Below, one piece after another: positions 8,115 through 18,468 of a stretch of DNA of 64,000 nt (the first letter of the stretch is position 1; every line of letters starts with the position of its first letter). Location: contig NZ_CXWE01000006.1 in assembly GCF_001404515.1 (NCBI RefSeq), positions 515,672 to 579,671 on the forward strand, written 5' to 3'. This stretch comes from Roseibium album. GTDB taxonomy: Bacteria; Pseudomonadota; Alphaproteobacteria; Rhizobiales; Stappiaceae. A program made the position numbers and the translations under genes. The notes under the pieces are model-generated. The model saw only the letters and a list, made by a program, of their open reading frames with translations, ran no database searches and was not told where the DNA came from.

Positions 8115-9500
8115 ATGAGATTTGTGGTCAAAAAATTGAAGATACACCCTCTAGCGAGCGTAGACAGTCAACTCTTGTACCGGTCGTTTCAACCTCTGGA
8201 CGGCAATTCGGTCTTTGAGGCCATCATCGACGCCGCGAAGTCCATCGGGCTTGCAATGGATGGCGAACGGTTGGAAACGACCACGGAACACGACCTTTCC
8301 GTGCGGATCGGTGACCTTCTGGTGTCTGTGACGCAATCGATTCCGTTTTCCGAAGATGACTACCTCCAGGTCGCCCTCGATACATTTTCGTTCGAGAACT
8401 CCCTGAACGGAATCCCCTCGGTTGACGAGGCCGTCACGGCCTGTACGCACGTGTCGGTGCAAAAGGATACTCCGTCCACCGAAAGGACAGAGGCGAGTGT
8501 TTCCAACCTGACGGATCTGGATCTGGCGACGTTCAGCGATAGCGGGGAAGCTTTGCGCGCGATGGAGCTAGCCAAGTCACTTGCTTTGCTTCTTTCGGAA
8601 AAGTCGGAGCCCGATGCCATATTTTGGGGTCCCAGTACATTTCTTCTGGATCCCGGTAAGTTCAAACAGCTGGCCGCGTCAAGAAATCCGCTTTTGCTTT
8701 ACCTGCACTGTCACGTCTACACAAAAGAGGATTCGGCGACCGACCAAAAGCTCGTCGGTGTCATCGCGTCCGGCGCGCAATGGCTTATCGGCAGAAGTGT
8801 CGAATTCAAACCGGCCTCGCTCCCGGCAGAGTATCTGGTCGAAAAAGTCTATGATTTTGTCGCCTATTCGCTCAAGAACGAAAAAACCGCCGACAATGGC
8901 GATGTCTTCGGCAAGGACGACAGCGAAAAGGTAGCGATCTTGGCACACCAGTCCGATGGGCACGGACCGGACAAGATCGAATTGAAAGTGGTCCATAATC
9001 CCGAATTCGGAATCTCCCGAGAAATTGCTCACGAGACCGGTCATCCGCAAGACTTCGACCGGGAACTGACCGGTGCGCCGCGCAGCAATGAAGAAGATCC
9101 TGAACTGAACCCCAATGATCCTGTCGACGCGGCTATTCTGGCGAGGCTCGCGGAAATTAATGCGGAAGAACCCGAAATCGCCCGGGAGCCCGCTAATGAG
9201 ACGAGGGTTGTTTCCTCGCCAGGCGTGTCAATTCCTGCAACTTCGCCAGAACCTGAAGCGCCTGTTGCCACTGTTCAGGACGAAGAAACACCTGAACCGG
9301 AAGCTGTAACGGAACCAACACAGGGTTTACCGGTGGAAGAGCAGCGGCCTGTGCGCAAAGCCAGGCCTGCCGCTCAACGAATGTCCATGGCAGAGCTGAG
9401 AGATTTTGCGAAGGAAGCCCAGGTTCCGCAGCCCGACAGGGACGTTTCGCACAAGAAGCGCGGTTTTATCGGCAAGATTTTCAGCAAGAAATCGGGTTGA
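8115..9500 (+). CDS. Hypothetical protein, tandem paralogue 2 (DUF4261-like middle region)
   Basis: A 461-residue paralogue of the preceding gene, with the same order of blocks and the same basic C-terminal tail (GFIGKIFSKK). The ATG at 8115 gives seven extra residues. Alignment with paralogue 1 shows that the TTG at 8136 is the exact equivalent of the TTG used there, so the true start may be 8136. Compared with paralogue 1 it has about 20 extra residues around position 125 and a longer Pro/Glu-rich linker before the final SMAELRDFA helix. It ends 13 bases before the convergent MerR gene. Function unknown; products of such a duplication may act as a pair. Confidence 0.75.
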   Translation: MRFVVKKLKIHPLASVDSQLLYRSFQPLDGNSVFEAIIDAAKSIGLAMDGERLETTTEHDLSVRIGDLLVSVTQSIPFSEDDYLQVALDTFSFENSLNGIPSVDEAVTACTHVSVQKDTPSTERTEASVSNLTDLDLATFSDSGEALRAMELAKSLALLLSEKSEPDAIFWGPSTFLLDPGKFKQLAASRNPLLLYLHCHVYTKEDSATDQKLVGVIASGAQWLIGRSVEFKPASLPAEYLVEKVYDFVAYSLKNEKTADNGDVFGKDDSEKVAILAHQSDGHGPDKIELKVVHNPEFGISREIAHETGHPQDFDRELTGAPRSNEEDPELNPNDPVDAAILARLAEINAEEPEIAREPANETRVVSSPGVSIPATSPEPEAPVATVQDEETPEPEAVTEPTQGLPVEEQRPVRKARPAAQRMSMAELRDFAKEAQVPQPDRDVSHKKRGFIGKIFSKKSG

Positions 9501-9513
9501 ACGGGCGACTGTG

Positions 9514-10101
9514 TCAGCGCGCCTGATCGAGTGTACGTTTGCACTCAAGCAATTCGAACAAGGTCGCCTGCAAACGGCGTATGTCTTCCCGTGTGACCGA
9601 AGACTGCTCGGCACTCGCACTCGGTGTCGGCTTCTCACCACGCAGCCTGTTGAGAATGTTCAATCCACCCGCTGAAGACTGGGGAACAGCCTCATGTCCA
9701 GTCTCGGGCAGAACACCGTTGGGCAAAGCCTCCGCCTCAACACCCATTGACTCATGGGCATCAACGACCCGCGGACTCTCTTCGATTTGCGGTTTCGTCA
9801 CCACTTGCAGAGGCGATACGTCCGCGCGCCAGATCTGCATGACAAATCGTTGTCCCTGCTCCTTCAGGATCCGCTGCACCCCCTTGATGGTATAGCCTTC
9901 GCCATACAGCAGGTGCCGGATCCCCTTGAGCAACTCAACGTCATCGGGCCGGTAGTACCGCCGTCCGCCACCCCGCTTGAGCGGTTTTATCTGGGAAAAC
10001 CGTGTTTCCCAGAAACGCAGCACGTGTTGCGGCAAGTCCAGATCGTCTGCGACTTCGCTGATCGTTCGAAAGGCGTCCGGGCTTTTGTCGTGTGAGTTCA
10101 T
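9514..10101 (-). CDS. MerR family transcriptional regulator next to ihfA
   Basis: A 195-residue regulator. The N-terminal MerR winged helix-turn-helix spans residues 11-80, with the [14 protein letters not shown] start, the RFWETRF element and RRYYRPDDV wing. The rest is a variable linker and a C-terminal helix (about 170-193) suited to dimerisation. There is no cysteine pair of the metal-sensing type, so the signal is unknown. This gene follows ihfA in many Hyphomicrobiales, and the order plsX-fabH-ihfA-MerR is conserved in the group. It converges with the tandem paralogue gene. Confidence 0.9.
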   Translation of the reverse strand: MNSHDKSPDAFRTISEVADDLDLPQHVLRFWETRFSQIKPLKRGGGRRYYRPDDVELLKGIRHLLYGEGYTIKGVQRILKEQGQRFVMQIWRADVSPLQVVTKPQIEESPRVVDAHESMGVEAEALPNGVLPETGHEAVPQSSAGGLNILNRLRGEKPTPSASAEQSSVTREDIRRLQATLFELLECKRTLDQAR

Positions 10102-10111
10102 CCGGTCTTAG

Positions 10112-10426
10112 TTATTTGCTCGCCTGTCCTGTCAGCGCATCATTGATCCGCTGCTTCAATACGTTCGATGGTTTGAACACCATCACGCGGCGCGGCGAAA
10201 TCGGTACTTCCTCGCCGGTCTTCGGGTTGCGGCCTATTCGCTCTCCCTTCGAGCGGACCACAAATGAACCGAAGCTTGATAATTTTACCGATTCTCCGGT
10301 GACAAGACAGTCTGAAATTTCAGAAAGTACACGTTCGACCAATTCAGATGACTCGGTCCGTGACAGGCCTACTTTTTGATAAACGGCTTCACACAGATCC
10401 GCACGGGTAATAGTCCGATTGCCCAT
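10112..10426 (-). CDS. ihfA: Integration host factor alpha subunit
   Basis: A 104-residue HU/IHF family protein; with IHF beta it bends DNA at specific sites for recombination, replication and transcription. The ATG at 10426 is selected over an upstream in-frame start because a strong GGAGG lies 6 bases before it and the protein then begins [11 protein letters not shown] as in IHF alpha. The [12 protein letters not shown] beta-arm segment carries the DNA-intercalating proline region. It lies between fabH (143-base gap) and the MerR gene (10-base gap). Confidence 0.95.
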   Translation of the reverse strand: MGNRTITRADLCEAVYQKVGLSRTESSELVERVLSEISDCLVTGESVKLSSFGSFVVRSKGERIGRNPKTGEEVPISPRRVMVFKPSNVLKQRINDALTGQASK

Positions 10427-10569
10427 AACCCCTCCCCAACGACGCCAGTGATCTGGCTGATTTTGCAAGAAAACTTCAACGCAAGGCCCTACGGTATTGC
10501 CTCACGGCTGGTCGGTCAACCGGAACTCGAGATCAAGACGAGATTTGTCAATTATTGCAGATTGCTCTC

Positions 10570-11547
10570 TTACCAGCGCAGCAGGACCGATCCCCAGGTA
10601 AATCCGCCGCCCATTGCCTCCAGCATCAAGAGATCGTTCTTTTTGACACGTCCGTCTCTTACAGCCGAATCAAGAGCGAGAGGGATCGAAGCTGCCGAGG
10701 TGTTTCCATGCGACTGTACAGTCGTGACAACTTTTTCCGGAGCAATGCCGAGTTTTCTGGCGCTGGCATCGATAATACGCTTGTTCGCCTGATGTGGAAT
10801 GAACCAATCCAGATCATCCGATGTCAATCCGGTGGCTTCGTAGGCATCTTCGATCACATCCGTAATCATGCCCACTGCATGCTTGAACACCTCGCGGCCT
10901 TCCATGCGCAGGTGACCGACCGTCTGGGTTGTCGACGGACCACCGTCGACATAGAGCTTTTCCTTGTGCCTGCCGTCGGACCGCAGGTGCGAGGTCAGAA
11001 TCCCGCGGTCATCATTGGTGCCTGCGCATTCGGTCCGTTCCAGAACAACAGCTCCTGCCCCGTCCCCGAAGAGCACGCAGGTTGTCCGATCCTCCCAGTC
11101 CAGTATGCGTGAGAAGGTTTCCGCGCCGATCACCAGGCAACGCTTGGACAGACCGGATCGGATATAGGCATCCGCCGTTGTCATGGCATAGACAAATCCG
11201 GAGCAGACGGCCTGCACGTCGAATGCAAATCCGTGTGTGATCCCCAGTTTCGCCTGAACCGTAACCGACGTCGCCGGAAAGGTATTGTCCGGCGTCGCCG
11301 TGGCCAGAATGATCGTATCTATGTCGGAAGCTTCCCGACCCGCGCTTTCCAGCGCTCTACGAGCGGCCTCAAGCGCAAGATCAGATGTGAACTGGCCTTC
11401 ACCGGCAATATGACGCTGTTCGATACCGGTGCGCTGAACGATCCATTCGTCCGACGTATCGACCATCTTTGCAAGATCGCCGTTGGTCAGAATTTTCTCC
11501 GGCAGAAAGCTGCCGCAACCGGTCACGGTAGAACGGATTACGCTCAC
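10570..11547 (-). CDS. fabH: Beta-ketoacyl-ACP synthase III
   Basis: A 325-residue condensing enzyme that starts fatty-acid synthesis by joining acetyl-CoA with malonyl-ACP in the cytosol. The catalytic triad is visible: C115 in VQAVCSGF, H252 in PHQANKR and N282 in GNTSAAS. The glycine-rich C-terminal GGGFTWGS loop is present. The start codon overlaps the plsX stop codon (ATGA), so the two are translationally coupled; this links acyl-chain initiation to phosphatidic-acid synthesis. Confidence 0.98.
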   Translation of the reverse strand: MSVIRSTVTGCGSFLPEKILTNGDLAKMVDTSDEWIVQRTGIEQRHIAGEGQFTSDLALEAARRALESAGREASDIDTIILATATPDNTFPATSVTVQAKLGITHGFAFDVQAVCSGFVYAMTTADAYIRSGLSKRCLVIGAETFSRILDWEDRTTCVLFGDGAGAVVLERTECAGTNDDRGILTSHLRSDGRHKEKLYVDGGPSTTQTVGHLRMEGREVFKHAVGMITDVIEDAYEATGLTSDDLDWFIPHQANKRIIDASARKLGIAPEKVVTTVQSHGNTSAASIPLALDSAVRDGRVKKNDLLMLEAMGGGFTWGSVLLRW

Positions 11548-12608
11548 AAATCACCTTCCGTTGTCGGCGCATCTTCTGCGAAGCGGCCGCGATGGTAATG
11601 CACAAGATCCTGAGCGATCTTGTGGGTCAGTTCGTTCTTCACCATGTCATATGCCAGATCAATAGCAGAGGCATAGCCTTCAGCATCCGTTCCGCCATGA
11701 CTCTTGATCACAATGCCGTTCAGCCCCAGGAACACACCGCCGTTGACCTTACGCGGGTCCATTTTTTCACGCAGCAGATCAAAGGCTCCCTTGGCGAACA
11801 GGTAGCCGATTCTGGACATAAAGGTCCGATTCATGGCCGAACGCAAGTAACTGCCAATTTGCTTGGCGGTTCCCTCAGCCGTTTTCAGGGCAATATTGCC
11901 CGCAAACCCTTCCGTCACGACGACATCGACAGTTCCCTTGCCCAGGTCATCGCCTTCAACAAATCCTGCGTAGTCGAGTGAACGCAGAGGTGTTTCTCTG
12001 AGAAGCCGTCCGGCGGTGCGGACTTCCTCCAGTCCCTTGACCTCTTCGACACCGATATTGAGCAGTCCAACACTCGGGCGCTGCACACCAAAAAGCGCGC
12101 GTGCCATCGCGCCGCCGAGGATCGCAAAGTCTATGAGCTGCTGCGCATCCGCACCGATCGTGGCCCCGACATCGAGCACAACCGATTCTCCGCGCGTCGT
12201 CGGCCAGATCGCGGCGATCGCGGGCCGTTCGATATTTGCCATTGTCCGTAGGCAGAATTTCGACATCGCCATCAGGGCGCCAGTGTTGCCGGCCGAGACA
12301 GCAACCAACGCGTCGCCTGACTTTACCGCCTCAATGGACCGCCACATGCTGGAGCGCCAACGTCCCTGGCGAAGTGCCTGGCTGGGCTTGGTGTCCATCG
12401 CGATCGAAACATCACAATGGTGCAGCACGGAGGCATCCTTCACCCGCGGATACTGTTCCAGCAGGGGGCGAATGACGTTTTCATTGCCGTACAGAAGGAA
12501 ACGAATCTCCGGATGGCGGACAAGCGCAATCTCTGCCCCGGGAATGACAACATCGGCCCCGTTATCGCCGCCCATGGCATCCAAGGAAATCGGAATTGTT
12601 TTCGCCAT
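11544..12608 (-). CDS. plsX: Phosphate acyltransferase
   Basis: A 354-residue PlsX, which converts acyl-ACP to acyl-phosphate, the donor for PlsY in phospholipid synthesis; a peripheral membrane enzyme. Diagnostic segments are the N-terminal DAMGGDNG, the NTGALMA motif around residue 110 and the C-terminal SHGGTDAEG. Length is typical. It overlaps fabH by 4 bases. A gap of about 210 bases separates it from the DUF177 gene upstream, so it may have its own promoter there. Confidence 0.97.
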   Translation of the reverse strand: MAKTIPISLDAMGGDNGADVVIPGAEIALVRHPEIRFLLYGNENVIRPLLEQYPRVKDASVLHHCDVSIAMDTKPSQALRQGRWRSSMWRSIEAVKSGDALVAVSAGNTGALMAMSKFCLRTMANIERPAIAAIWPTTRGESVVLDVGATIGADAQQLIDFAILGGAMARALFGVQRPSVGLLNIGVEEVKGLEEVRTAGRLLRETPLRSLDYAGFVEGDDLGKGTVDVVVTEGFAGNIALKTAEGTAKQIGSYLRSAMNRTFMSRIGYLFAKGAFDLLREKMDPRKVNGGVFLGLNGIVIKSHGGTDAEGYASAIDLAYDMVKNELTHKIAQDLVHYHRGRFAEDAPTTEGDL

Positions 12609-12822
12609 TCAGAAGGTCTTTTAACGTTTCGCAAACTAGGACGGTACCGGTAGGCGCACCCAACAGAATGACGCCCTATCAACAGGTGCCCGGATCGGGC
12701 GCGAACATAACGGTTTTGGTCGGAGTGACAACCGTTTTCATGAACTCTTACAGAACTGGCGTTGAAAACCCGTACCGAAAACAGTTTTCATCGACCCGCC
12801 TCTTATCCTCAGAGCCATAATG
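12609..12822. other. Gap between DUF177 gene and plsX
   Basis: About 214 bases; no rpmF (ribosomal protein L32) gene is present, although rpmF sits between DUF177 and plsX in many bacteria outside the alphaproteobacteria. Nothing else is recognisable; presumably the plsX promoter lies here. Confidence 0.5.
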
Positions 12823-13395
12823 TCAGTCTTCCTTGTGACTTTTTAAAGTCTCCAGGGCCGCGAACGGTGACGGTCTTTTTTCCGTTTCTTCCTGTGCAGT
12901 CTCTTCCAATTCGTCGCCGCGTTCGAATTCAACACCGGGTTTGCGAGGAAAAGTGTCCAGAGAAAGCGCGAGTTCTTCGCAGATGAGTGCACCAAGGTCC
13001 AGCACACCATCAATGATCACGTCAGGTGGATCAAGCGATTCCAGGTCGATTTCGATTTCTCCCTCGTCGTTCAGGTCCCTGATCCTGCGAGGTTTGCTCG
13101 AAACCGGTTCAAACGTCCGATCGACCTTGATAGACAGGCTGCTGTCGAATGCTTCAAGCGAAACACAGCAAGTTTGCGATAGTTCGGCATCGATCGATCC
13201 GACAACACGCATGCCTTCCTTGCGATAAGGCTTCAGCGTGAATTCAGCCTTCAATCCCCTGATATCCAGAATGTCATATGCGCTGGCAATCGCACGCAGG
13301 CTTTCGGCATCGGGCTCGATCACAAGTGCTTCGTCCTTGTCGACAACGCGGTTGGCGTTGACGGCATAGGAATATGGAAAAGTTTCTGTCGCCAT
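12823..13395 (-). CDS. DUF177 / YceD family protein
   Basis: A 190-residue acidic protein of the YceD (DUF177) family, implicated in 23S rRNA metabolism and ribosome assembly in other bacteria. Visible family features are the central cysteine pair in TCCVSLE near residue 75, the DLGALICEELALSLD segment around 130-145 and the C-terminal PFAAL motif. It lies directly after the cytochrome bc1 chaperone gene (30 bases) and before plsX, the usual alphaproteobacterial order. Confidence 0.85.
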   Translation of the reverse strand: MATETFPYSYAVNANRVVDKDEALVIEPDAESLRAIASAYDILDIRGLKAEFTLKPYRKEGMRVVGSIDAELSQTCCVSLEAFDSSLSIKVDRTFEPVSSKPRRIRDLNDEGEIEIDLESLDPPDVIIDGVLDLGALICEELALSLDTFPRKPGVEFERGDELEETAQEETEKRPSPFAALETLKSHKED

Positions 13396-13425
13396 TGTTC
13401 TTCTTTCTTTTGATCTTTCCTGGCC

Positions 13426-13986
13426 TCAGACTTGAATGTTTGAAAAGTCTTCGGGTGCGGGCCAACCCAGTTTGCCGACGGTAAGTTCCCCGGCAGGCTG
13501 ATCTGCCAACTTCTTTGCCGCTGCGAGCGTATAAAGGGCGAGACGCTTCTGGGCGACCGGTTCCGGATTGTCCGGGTAGAGATTGCGCCCGAGCGCTGCA
13601 GCCAACTCATTCACGTCGGCGTTTTCTATCGCGGGAATGTAGGCATCCGCCCGACCGTAAAAAGCCTCACCCATCACCTTCACCTTTTTGGGAACACGGG
13701 TGTCACTGACCCCCATCTCCCGAAGAGACGCGTCCATGTCCTGAAAAAACAGATCGAACACTTCCTGCGTGAACTCCGCGATCTTAGGGCCTTCGCTGCG
13801 CATGCGCCGGAAATAGAGCACCGCGTGCACTACGATCAGATCGAACCTGCCATCGATCGTATCGGGTACCAGAAAGTCTGTATAAAATGCCGGTTGCCGT
13901 GCTTGAGCCACGATTTCACAATAAACCTTGTGCCCGGCTTCACGAGACCGGCGGCGGAATAGGCCTAATACCATGACCGTCTCCAT
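13426..13986 (-). CDS. Ubiquinol-cytochrome c chaperone family protein (CBP3-like)
   Basis: A 186-residue protein of the CBP3/UQCC1 family, which in mitochondria assists assembly of cytochrome b into complex III. The YxxIVAQARQPAFYTDF and VPDTIDGRFDLIVVHAVL patterns are typical. An ATG four codons downstream (13974) gives MVLGLFRRR, the usual start in homologues, so the true product may be 182 residues. It diverges from bamE over a gap of about 100 bases that must carry both promoters. Confidence 0.9.
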   Translation of the reverse strand: METVMVLGLFRRRSREAGHKVYCEIVAQARQPAFYTDFLVPDTIDGRFDLIVVHAVLYFRRMRSEGPKIAEFTQEVFDLFFQDMDASLREMGVSDTRVPKKVKVMGEAFYGRADAYIPAIENADVNELAAALGRNLYPDNPEPVAQKRLALYTLAAAKKLADQPAGELTVGKLGWPAPEDFSNIQV

Positions 13987-14088
13987 TTAACTCAGGTGTT
14001 GCCTTGTGCCCTATCCCACGATAGTGACTTTGCCAAGCAACGAAATTCAAAAGCAGCCAGATCGTTCTGGCCAAACGGGACTTCTTAG

Positions 14089-14526
14089 ATGAACTTCAAG
14101 GCGAGCGCCCTGATCCTTCCGCTTCTGGCCACGCTACCGCTCGGCGGCTGTTTCACATCGACCTATACACACGGTCATGTTGTCACGACATCCATGCTGA
14201 ACCAGGTACAGGTCGGATCCAGCCGTGAACAGGTGGAACTCGTGCTTGGTTCACCTTCGACGACATCCAGCCTGAGCGGTGATGCCTACTATTACATTTC
14301 GCAAAAAACCGCGACGACTGCTTTCCTTGCACCTGATATCGTCGAGCAAAGGGTTGTGGCCATCTATTTCGATGATGACGGTTTCGTTCAGGACATCGGC
14401 AACTATACGCTTGAAGACGGAAAAATCGTCGATATCGTGACCCGGAAAACCCGGACGGGCGGTGCGGATTACGGCTTCCTGACACAGATTTTGCGCGGAG
14501 CGACCAATCCTGGCCTTGGACTTTAG
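14089..14526 (+). CDS. bamE: Outer membrane protein assembly factor BamE (SmpA/OmlA lipoprotein)
   Basis: A 145-residue lipoprotein. The signal peptide ends in the lipobox L-G-G-C with the lipidated cysteine C21. The mature part has the VQVGSSREQVELVLGSP segment of the BamE/SmpA domain, a small alpha-beta fold that helps the BAM complex insert beta-barrels into the outer membrane. It is divergent from the cytochrome bc1 chaperone gene, as in many relatives. Confidence 0.93.
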   Translation: MNFKASALILPLLATLPLGGCFTSTYTHGHVVTTSMLNQVQVGSSREQVELVLGSPSTTSSLSGDAYYYISQKTATTAFLAPDIVEQRVVAIYFDDDGFVQDIGNYTLEDGKIVDIVTRKTRTGGADYGFLTQILRGATNPGLGL

Positions 14527-14807
14527 GTGGTACGCGCCTCTTTGAACGAAATTTCTTGGTCAACGTCGACTGCCTCTTTTGGCGCAATTGGCCAAAATGG
14601 ATTTACGTTTGCAGGCTAATACTTGGCCGACGGGACTTAATCACATTTACGAGATTGCTTTTGCAGTGTCTTAATAATATGAGACTTTGTTTGTGTTGAA
14701 ACCCGTTGTATCAGCGATTGATCCGAGCATATCACCGAATATACTAAAACTATCCTCAAATCATCTACTGTTGTAGACTATAGGCACAGGCAGTAATTTA
14801 CTTTATC
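14527..14807. other. AT-rich leader region of the polysaccharide cassette
   Basis: About 280 bases with no supported gene. Base composition becomes markedly AT-richer from about 14620 and stays so through the following gene, marking the left border of a segment that was probably acquired. Confidence 0.45.
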
Positions 14808-16415
14808 ATGCTGATCGACTTTTTCCTGTTCCCGCTCTTTGCGGCATCTGTCTCAACAATTGGGTTGAGCTTTCTACTTCTCGCTAGAAACGCACTTCGT
14901 TTATCTATTTCAAAGACGCCTGCATTCTTGTTGCCTTTGCTCGGTGCTTTTTCGATTGGTAGTGTTGCGTTGATTGTGAACTTCTTCAGTGGTGTAGCAG
15001 TGTCATTTTCCTACACGCTGCTCGGTGCCCTGCTGATATTTGGTATCTTGAATGCGACGCAAGACGATAGGCGCTCCATATTTCTAATTTGCTTGCTTGC
15101 CGCCTTGTGCACTCCGCTGGCTGCCGATATGCAACCTGGGCCAGACGCCGCACTTTATCATATACCTCACCAAAAATGGATTAGGGAACGCGAGATTGTT
15201 TTTGGATTGGCGAACTTGCATAGCCGCTACGGCTTCAGTTCAATGCTTGAATATATCAATTCCCTCCTTTGGATCGGTGAGAGCTTCAAATTGCTCTCCT
15301 ACATGTCGGCTCTGTTTTTCGTCTCTCTTCTTGCATTCTGCTATAATGCGATAAACGATTCAAATCCTGTGACGAGATTCCTCACAATCCTGATTGTCAT
15401 CAACATGCTCGTTTATGACAATTTCTTCATTTGGAAGTATGGCTACGCGGACAGTCCCGCCGGTATAACGCTCGCACTCTCTGCCATGTTTGGGGTATAT
15501 ATCTTGGAAACGTCCGAGAAAAAACTACCGAATTTGGAAGGGTTTTTACTTGCTTTCTTGACTATATCGGCGATGAGCGTCGCGCTTAAAGTCAGCAGTA
15601 TCCTGATCGTTCCTTGGACAGCGTTTGTAATAATTGTTGTTGCTCGCGAAAAAAGGATAGCGTTGAAAAGATTGTTTTTTGTCGCCGTGATGCCAGGCCT
15701 ATTCGCAATCATCTGGACAATTCGCGGTGTAATCATCAGCGGGTGCTTATTGTTTCCTTCATCCCTGGGCTGTTTGAACGTGTCATGGTCTGCCAAAGAA
15801 CTGGCGATCCATGAGGCCAATTGGGTCACCGCCTGGGCCCGACACCCGCACGCGGGTCTATATTCTCTCGAAGACTCATCTTGGCTTACGAACTATTGGC
15901 TGTCTGCGAATAAGGAGTTTATTCTTTTCTCTTTGCTCGCTGGCACAACAGTAGTATTTGTTGCGATGATCGCTTCCCACCGTTTTGAAATGGTAAAACT
16001 GCGCAAAATAGAGGCGTCAGCTCTTGTCTTTTTTGTTTTCGCTGCTTTTGTGTTGTGGTTCACCAAAGCGCCTACAGAACGATTTGGTATAGGAGTGTTT
16101 CTTATCGCAATTCCTTCAATAGCTGTTTCAGTATTTGGAGCACCAAAGTTCGATATTGGCATGCAAACAAGAATAATATCTTTGATCTTAGTATTTTTTC
16201 TTGCTGACAAACAGGGCGGATATTCTTTGAAGAATTTGACCAAATTTCATTTCCTTACCGTTCCAACAGTAGAGACTGTCGAGGATCCCGAATTTGGCGT
16301 CCGCCCCGCGGAGGGAGGGGGTGATTGTTGGACTGCGAGACATTGCGCTCCTTATGACAGGCCCACACCAAGCGTTCGTTCAGGGTACTTGTTTTTTGGG
16401 ACACACTCCGAATAA
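14808..16415 (+). CDS. Multi-spanning membrane protein resembling the LIC_10190 family
   Basis: A 535-residue inner-membrane protein with about ten or more hydrophobic helices spread over residues 1-480. A conserved non-membrane stretch near 110-150 (PDAALYHIPHQKWI, then LHSRYGF) and a C-terminal segment with a CWxxxxCAPY pattern match my recollection of the LIC_10190 membrane-protein family, GT-C-like proteins found in polysaccharide clusters. Codon and base use are much AT-richer than in neighbouring genes, suggesting transfer. It precedes the UXS and GT2 genes on the same strand, so it may use or export a lipid-linked sugar; this is inference. Confidence 0.7.
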   Translation: MLIDFFLFPLFAASVSTIGLSFLLLARNALRLSISKTPAFLLPLLGAFSIGSVALIVNFFSGVAVSFSYTLLGALLIFGILNATQDDRRSIFLICLLAALCTPLAADMQPGPDAALYHIPHQKWIREREIVFGLANLHSRYGFSSMLEYINSLLWIGESFKLLSYMSALFFVSLLAFCYNAINDSNPVTRFLTILIVINMLVYDNFFIWKYGYADSPAGITLALSAMFGVYILETSEKKLPNLEGFLLAFLTISAMSVALKVSSILIVPWTAFVIIVVAREKRIALKRLFFVAVMPGLFAIIWTIRGVIISGCLLFPSSLGCLNVSWSAKELAIHEANWVTAWARHPHAGLYSLEDSSWLTNYWLSANKEFILFSLLAGTTVVFVAMIASHRFEMVKLRKIEASALVFFVFAAFVLWFTKAPTERFGIGVFLIAIPSIAVSVFGAPKFDIGMQTRIISLILVFFLADKQGGYSLKNLTKFHFLTVPTVETVEDPEFGVRPAEGGGDCWTARHCAPYDRPTPSVRSGYLFFGTHSE

Positions 16416-16463
16416 AAGCTGAACCTAAAGTCCACCAAGATTGAAAAAATAGGTGCATGCCTC

Positions 16464-17408
16464 ATGAAGGTTGCAAACAGAAGAAGAATACTTGTTACGG
16501 GTGGGGCAGGTTTCTTGGGATCTCACCTTTGTGAACGGTTGCTCAACAGCCGCAATGATGTCCTGTGCATCGACAACCTCTACAGCAGCACGAAAGACAA
16601 CATCGTACATCTGCTCTCGAACCCGAATTTCGAGTTTCAAAGACATGATGTGACGTTTCCTGTCTATCTCGAAGTCGACGAGATCTACAATCTCGCCTGT
16701 CCGGCCTCTCCAATTCACTATCAGCGAGATCCCGTGCAGACGACAAAAACCAGCGTTCACGGCGCCATCAACATGCTGGGGCTCGCAAAACGGACCAAGG
16801 CGCGTATTTTTCAGGCGTCGACAAGTGAAGTCTACGGTGACCCGGAAGTGCATCCCCAGACCGAAGACTACTGGGGCCGTGTCAACCCGATTGGCGTTCG
16901 CTCCTGTTATGACGAGGGCAAACGCTGCGCGGAAACACTCTTCTTCGACTATCACCGTCAACATGGGCTTGAGATCAAAGTGGCCCGGATCTTCAACACA
17001 TATGGCCCGCGCATGCATCCGAACGATGGCAGGGTTGTCAGTAATTTTATCGTTCAGGCGCTCCAGGGAAACGACATCACCATTTATGGTGATGGTCTGC
17101 AGACCCGTAGTTTCTGTTACGTCGACGACCTGATTGACGGTTTTGTCAGCCTGATGTCGTCACCAAGGGACCTGACGGGCCCCGTCAATCTTGGAAACCC
17201 ATCCGAATTCACCATTCGCGAACTCGCGGAGACCGTGATTGAGCTTGTCGGGGGTGCGTCCAGACTGGTTTTCCGCCCACTCCCGCACGATGACCCGAAA
17301 CAAAGGCAACCGGATATCTCGATCGCAAAAGAACAGCTTGACTGGACCCCGCAAATCCCGCTCAAAGAGGGACTGAAGAATACAATCGCCTATTTCAGGG
17401 ATTTGTAA
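16464..17408 (+). CDS. UDP-glucuronate decarboxylase (UDP-xylose synthase) family
   Basis: A 314-residue short-chain dehydrogenase/epimerase-type enzyme. It has the NAD-binding G13-G-A-G-F-L-G motif, the [10 protein letters not shown] catalytic stretch (T120, S121, E122) and the active-site Y149xxxK153 within SCYDEGKR, which is diagnostic for UXS rather than simple 4-epimerases. UXS converts UDP-glucuronate to UDP-xylose in the cytosol. An earlier start at 16464 is supported by the glycine motif position. It is followed after 5 bases by the GT2 gene, so a xylose-containing glycan is a reasonable guess. Confidence 0.88.
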   Translation: MKVANRRRILVTGGAGFLGSHLCERLLNSRNDVLCIDNLYSSTKDNIVHLLSNPNFEFQRHDVTFPVYLEVDEIYNLACPASPIHYQRDPVQTTKTSVHGAINMLGLAKRTKARIFQASTSEVYGDPEVHPQTEDYWGRVNPIGVRSCYDEGKRCAETLFFDYHRQHGLEIKVARIFNTYGPRMHPNDGRVVSNFIVQALQGNDITIYGDGLQTRSFCYVDDLIDGFVSLMSSPRDLTGPVNLGNPSEFTIRELAETVIELVGGASRLVFRPLPHDDPKQRQPDISIAKEQLDWTPQIPLKEGLKNTIAYFRDL

Positions 17409-17413
17409 GCCCA

Positions 17414-18391
17414 ATGATCCCTTCCGACACACGCATCGTCATCGTTACTCCGGTTTATGAAGACTTCGAGGCAAGCAGCCGGCTGTTCAAGGAGTTGCAG
17501 GCCGAACTTGGAGATAGCGTCTATATTGTCGCGGTCGACGACGGTTCGGTCAGGCAACCGCTCGATACATCCGGCCTTGACGAGGCTGGAGCAAGAGGCG
17601 CCGTTCTCAAACTCAGGAGAAATGTCGGGCACCAGAAGGCAATTGCAATTGGCCTCGGTTATGTTTCGACGCATGTTCACGCCGGTCAGTCCATTGTCGT
17701 AATGGACTCCGATGGCGAGGACCTTCCTGCCTCAATTCCGCAATTGCTCAAAAGTCTTCAACCCGAACAGGTCGATGTAGTTGTTGCCCGCCGAAAGAGC
17801 CGGGTAGAAACACTTCGCTTCAAGACGTTTTATGCGATCTATAAACGACTGTTCCGCGTCGTGACGGGCAGAACCATCAGTTTCGGCAACTTCATGGCGA
17901 TGAAACCCGCCGGCGTCAGACGACTGTCGGCCATGCCTGAACTGTCGATCCATGTTGCATCCGCGGTTCTTGCCTCGAAATTGCGCATTGACACCTGTCC
18001 GCTCGATCGCGGCCCCAGATACGCGGGTCAATCGAAAATGAATTTCGTCGGCCTGGCCCTGCACGGGTTCAAGGGGATGATGGTCTTTGCGGAAGACGTG
18101 CTGGTGCGTGTCGGCATCGCTTCCGCGATCGTCGCCATCCTGTCCGTGCTTGGCGGCATGACTGCCGTCATGCTCAAGACTATCGGTTATTCGACACCGG
18201 GCTGGTTTTCCGTCGCGCTGGGTATCCTGGTGTTGATGTTCATGCAGACCGGCGTTCTTTCGTTGATGACCCTCATGCTCACTGGCGTCGTGCGAAGTGG
18301 TACGGTGACGTCCGAACTCGACTACAGAGATTTCATCGAAAAGGTGCTGTTCAGCGCAAAGGCCGGCACCAAGCTCGAAGCTGCCTCCTGA
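17414..18391 (+). CDS. Family 2 glycosyltransferase, polyprenyl-phosphate type
   Basis: A 325-residue GT2 enzyme of the DPM1/GtrB kind. It has an N-terminal VTPVYED start, VAVDDGS, the metal-binding MDSDGED region near residue 100 and two C-terminal transmembrane helices (about 235-260 and 270-300). Such enzymes move a sugar from a nucleotide donor to undecaprenyl phosphate on the cytosolic face. Together with UXS and the GT-C-like membrane protein this gives a donor-synthesis, lipid-loading and transfer set. Start ATG lies 5 bases after the UXS stop. Confidence 0.88.
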   Translation: MIPSDTRIVIVTPVYEDFEASSRLFKELQAELGDSVYIVAVDDGSVRQPLDTSGLDEAGARGAVLKLRRNVGHQKAIAIGLGYVSTHVHAGQSIVVMDSDGEDLPASIPQLLKSLQPEQVDVVVARRKSRVETLRFKTFYAIYKRLFRVVTGRTISFGNFMAMKPAGVRRLSAMPELSIHVASAVLASKLRIDTCPLDRGPRYAGQSKMNFVGLALHGFKGMMVFAEDVLVRVGIASAIVAILSVLGGMTAVMLKTIGYSTPGWFSVALGILVLMFMQTGVLSLMTLMLTGVVRSGTVTSELDYRDFIEKVLFSAKAGTKLEAAS

Positions 18392-18468
18392 CCAACGCCT
18401 CTCGTTCACGATATCCTCGCAGGGCCGGCTGGGTCGCGAACACTCAAAATCAAAAGGTAAGTGCACAC

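Noticed and set aside
12609..12822. rpmF gene between DUF177 and plsX
   Set aside because: No short frame with the L32 zinc motif is present on the minus strand.
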